Below the pieces are notes generated by a model, which was not told the DNA's origin, made no database searches, and was given only the letters and a program-made list of their open reading frames with translations. Shown piece by piece: positions 50,954-51,346 of a DNA stretch of 51,346 nt; the stretch's first letter is position 1; the number at the start of each line of letters is the position of its first letter. The stretch lies in NCBI GenBank assembly GCA_947258815.1, contig CAMYJW010000004.1:1-51346 (forward strand). The letters run 5' to 3'. The translations under genes were made by a program, and so were the position numbers. The stretch comes from an uncultured Sphingomonadaceae bacterium. GTDB lineage: Bacteria > Pseudomonadota > Alphaproteobacteria > Sphingomonadales > Sphingomonadaceae.

Positions 50954-51346
50954 AAAAGGTTCGCTGCGCAATCTATACGAGGAAGTCGAGCGAGGAAGGT
51001 CTCGAACAGGACTTCAACTCGCTCGATGCCCAGCGCGAAGCTTGCGCGGCCTACGTCATGAGCCAGGCCTCGGAAGGGTGGTCGCTGCTGCCTGACGTAT
51101 ATGATGACGGCGGGCTGTCGGGCGGAACATTGGAGCGCCCTGCCCTCAAACGCCTGCTTGGCGATATTACGGCGGGCAAAATCGACACCGTGGTTGTCTA
51201 CAAGGTTGACCGGCTAAGCCGGTCGCTGCTCGATTTTGCCAAGCTGGTCGAGACCTTCGATGTCGCCGGAACCAGCTTCGTGTCGGTAACCCAGTCGTTC
51301 AACACCACCAACTCCATGGGACGGCTAACGCTCAACATGTTGCTCA
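50950..51346 (+). CDS. Large serine recombinase, N-terminal part (cut by window end)
   Basis: The first 132 codons of a resolvase/invertase-type recombinase. Y-T-R-K-S-S near 9-14 carries the nucleophilic Ser13, [12 protein letters not shown] is at about 55-66, and [11 protein letters not shown] holds the catalytic Arg residues. The gene continues beyond the window. It is likely the integrase of an element whose other end is not visible, and it could have brought or flanked the catabolic island. Confidence 0.93.
   Translation, partial: MKKVRCAIYTRKSSEEGLEQDFNSLDAQREACAAYVMSQASEGWSLLPDVYDDGGLSGGTLERPALKRLLGDITAGKIDTVVVYKVDRLSRSLLDFAKLVETFDVAGTSFVSVTQSFNTTNSMGRLTLNMLL

Noticed and set aside
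1..51346. CRISPR arrays, tRNA/rRNA genes, riboswitches
   Set aside because: No spaced direct-repeat array, tRNA cloverleaf or rRNA-like sequence was recognised anywhere in the window.

Overview
The window reads as a sphingomonad-type alphaproteobacterial genome (Sphingomonas/Novosphingobium/Sphingobium group). This is inferred from the TonB-dependent receptor ending in Phe, the DUF3489-DUF2924-serine recombinase module at the right edge, and the mix of CYP450, Rieske oxygenase, CaiB/BaiF and SDR genes typical of those organisms. No rRNA or tRNA gene was recognised, so the genus is not fixed.

Left flank (1-2000): mobile-element debris. It holds the first codons of an IS110-type transposase, a junction of two gene fragments (a nuclease-like N-terminus and an HNH-like C-terminus), a small XRE regulator, and two IS6-family pieces in permuted order. 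Right flank (49334-51346): a strong hairpin after the receptor gene, a truncated IS481-type transposase, then DUF3489, DUF2924 and a large serine recombinase cut by the window end. The roughly 47 kb between them looks like a catabolic island.

Catabolic core (2018-49317). (a) A long leftward operon (12398 to 2877): acyl-CoA dehydrogenase, a 63-codon coupled small ORF, a Rieske oxygenase, a P450 with its [3Fe-4S] ferredoxin, a double-length CoA-transferase, a normal CoA-transferase, a second Rieske oxygenase and a SnoaL-like protein. (b) 12667-17870: MFS transporter, SDRs, an AraC-type activator and an LLM flavin oxidoreductase. (c) A P450 divergent from an Old-Yellow-Enzyme/SnoaL/SDR/sulfotransferase operon (17925-23131). 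(d) Leftward acyl-CoA ligase, EthD protein and four consecutive SDRs (28517 to 23148). (e) MmgE/PrpD, ALDH, SnoaL, P450, VOC, a divergent P450 and a second ligase (29052-37405). (f) A rightward amidohydrolase, LigB-like dioxygenase, [2Fe-2S] ferredoxin and acyl-CoA dehydrogenase, facing a leftward Rieske/RraA/RidA/RraA/RraA set (37648-45156). (g) A DUF1214 protein and a TonB receptor (45457-49317).

Together the genes suggest uptake through the TonB receptor, oxidation by P450s and Rieske oxygenases, alcohol oxidation by eight SDRs, CoA activation by ligases and CoA-transferases, dehydrogenation by two acyl-CoA dehydrogenases, and a possible ring-cleavage/hydratase/aldolase end (LigB-, LigJ- and LigK-like). 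The substrate cannot be read from sequence; a polycyclic or alicyclic compound (terpenoid, steroid or similar) or an aromatic is plausible. No ferredoxin reductase, thiolase or enoyl-CoA hydratase is present, so the pathway must borrow parts from elsewhere.
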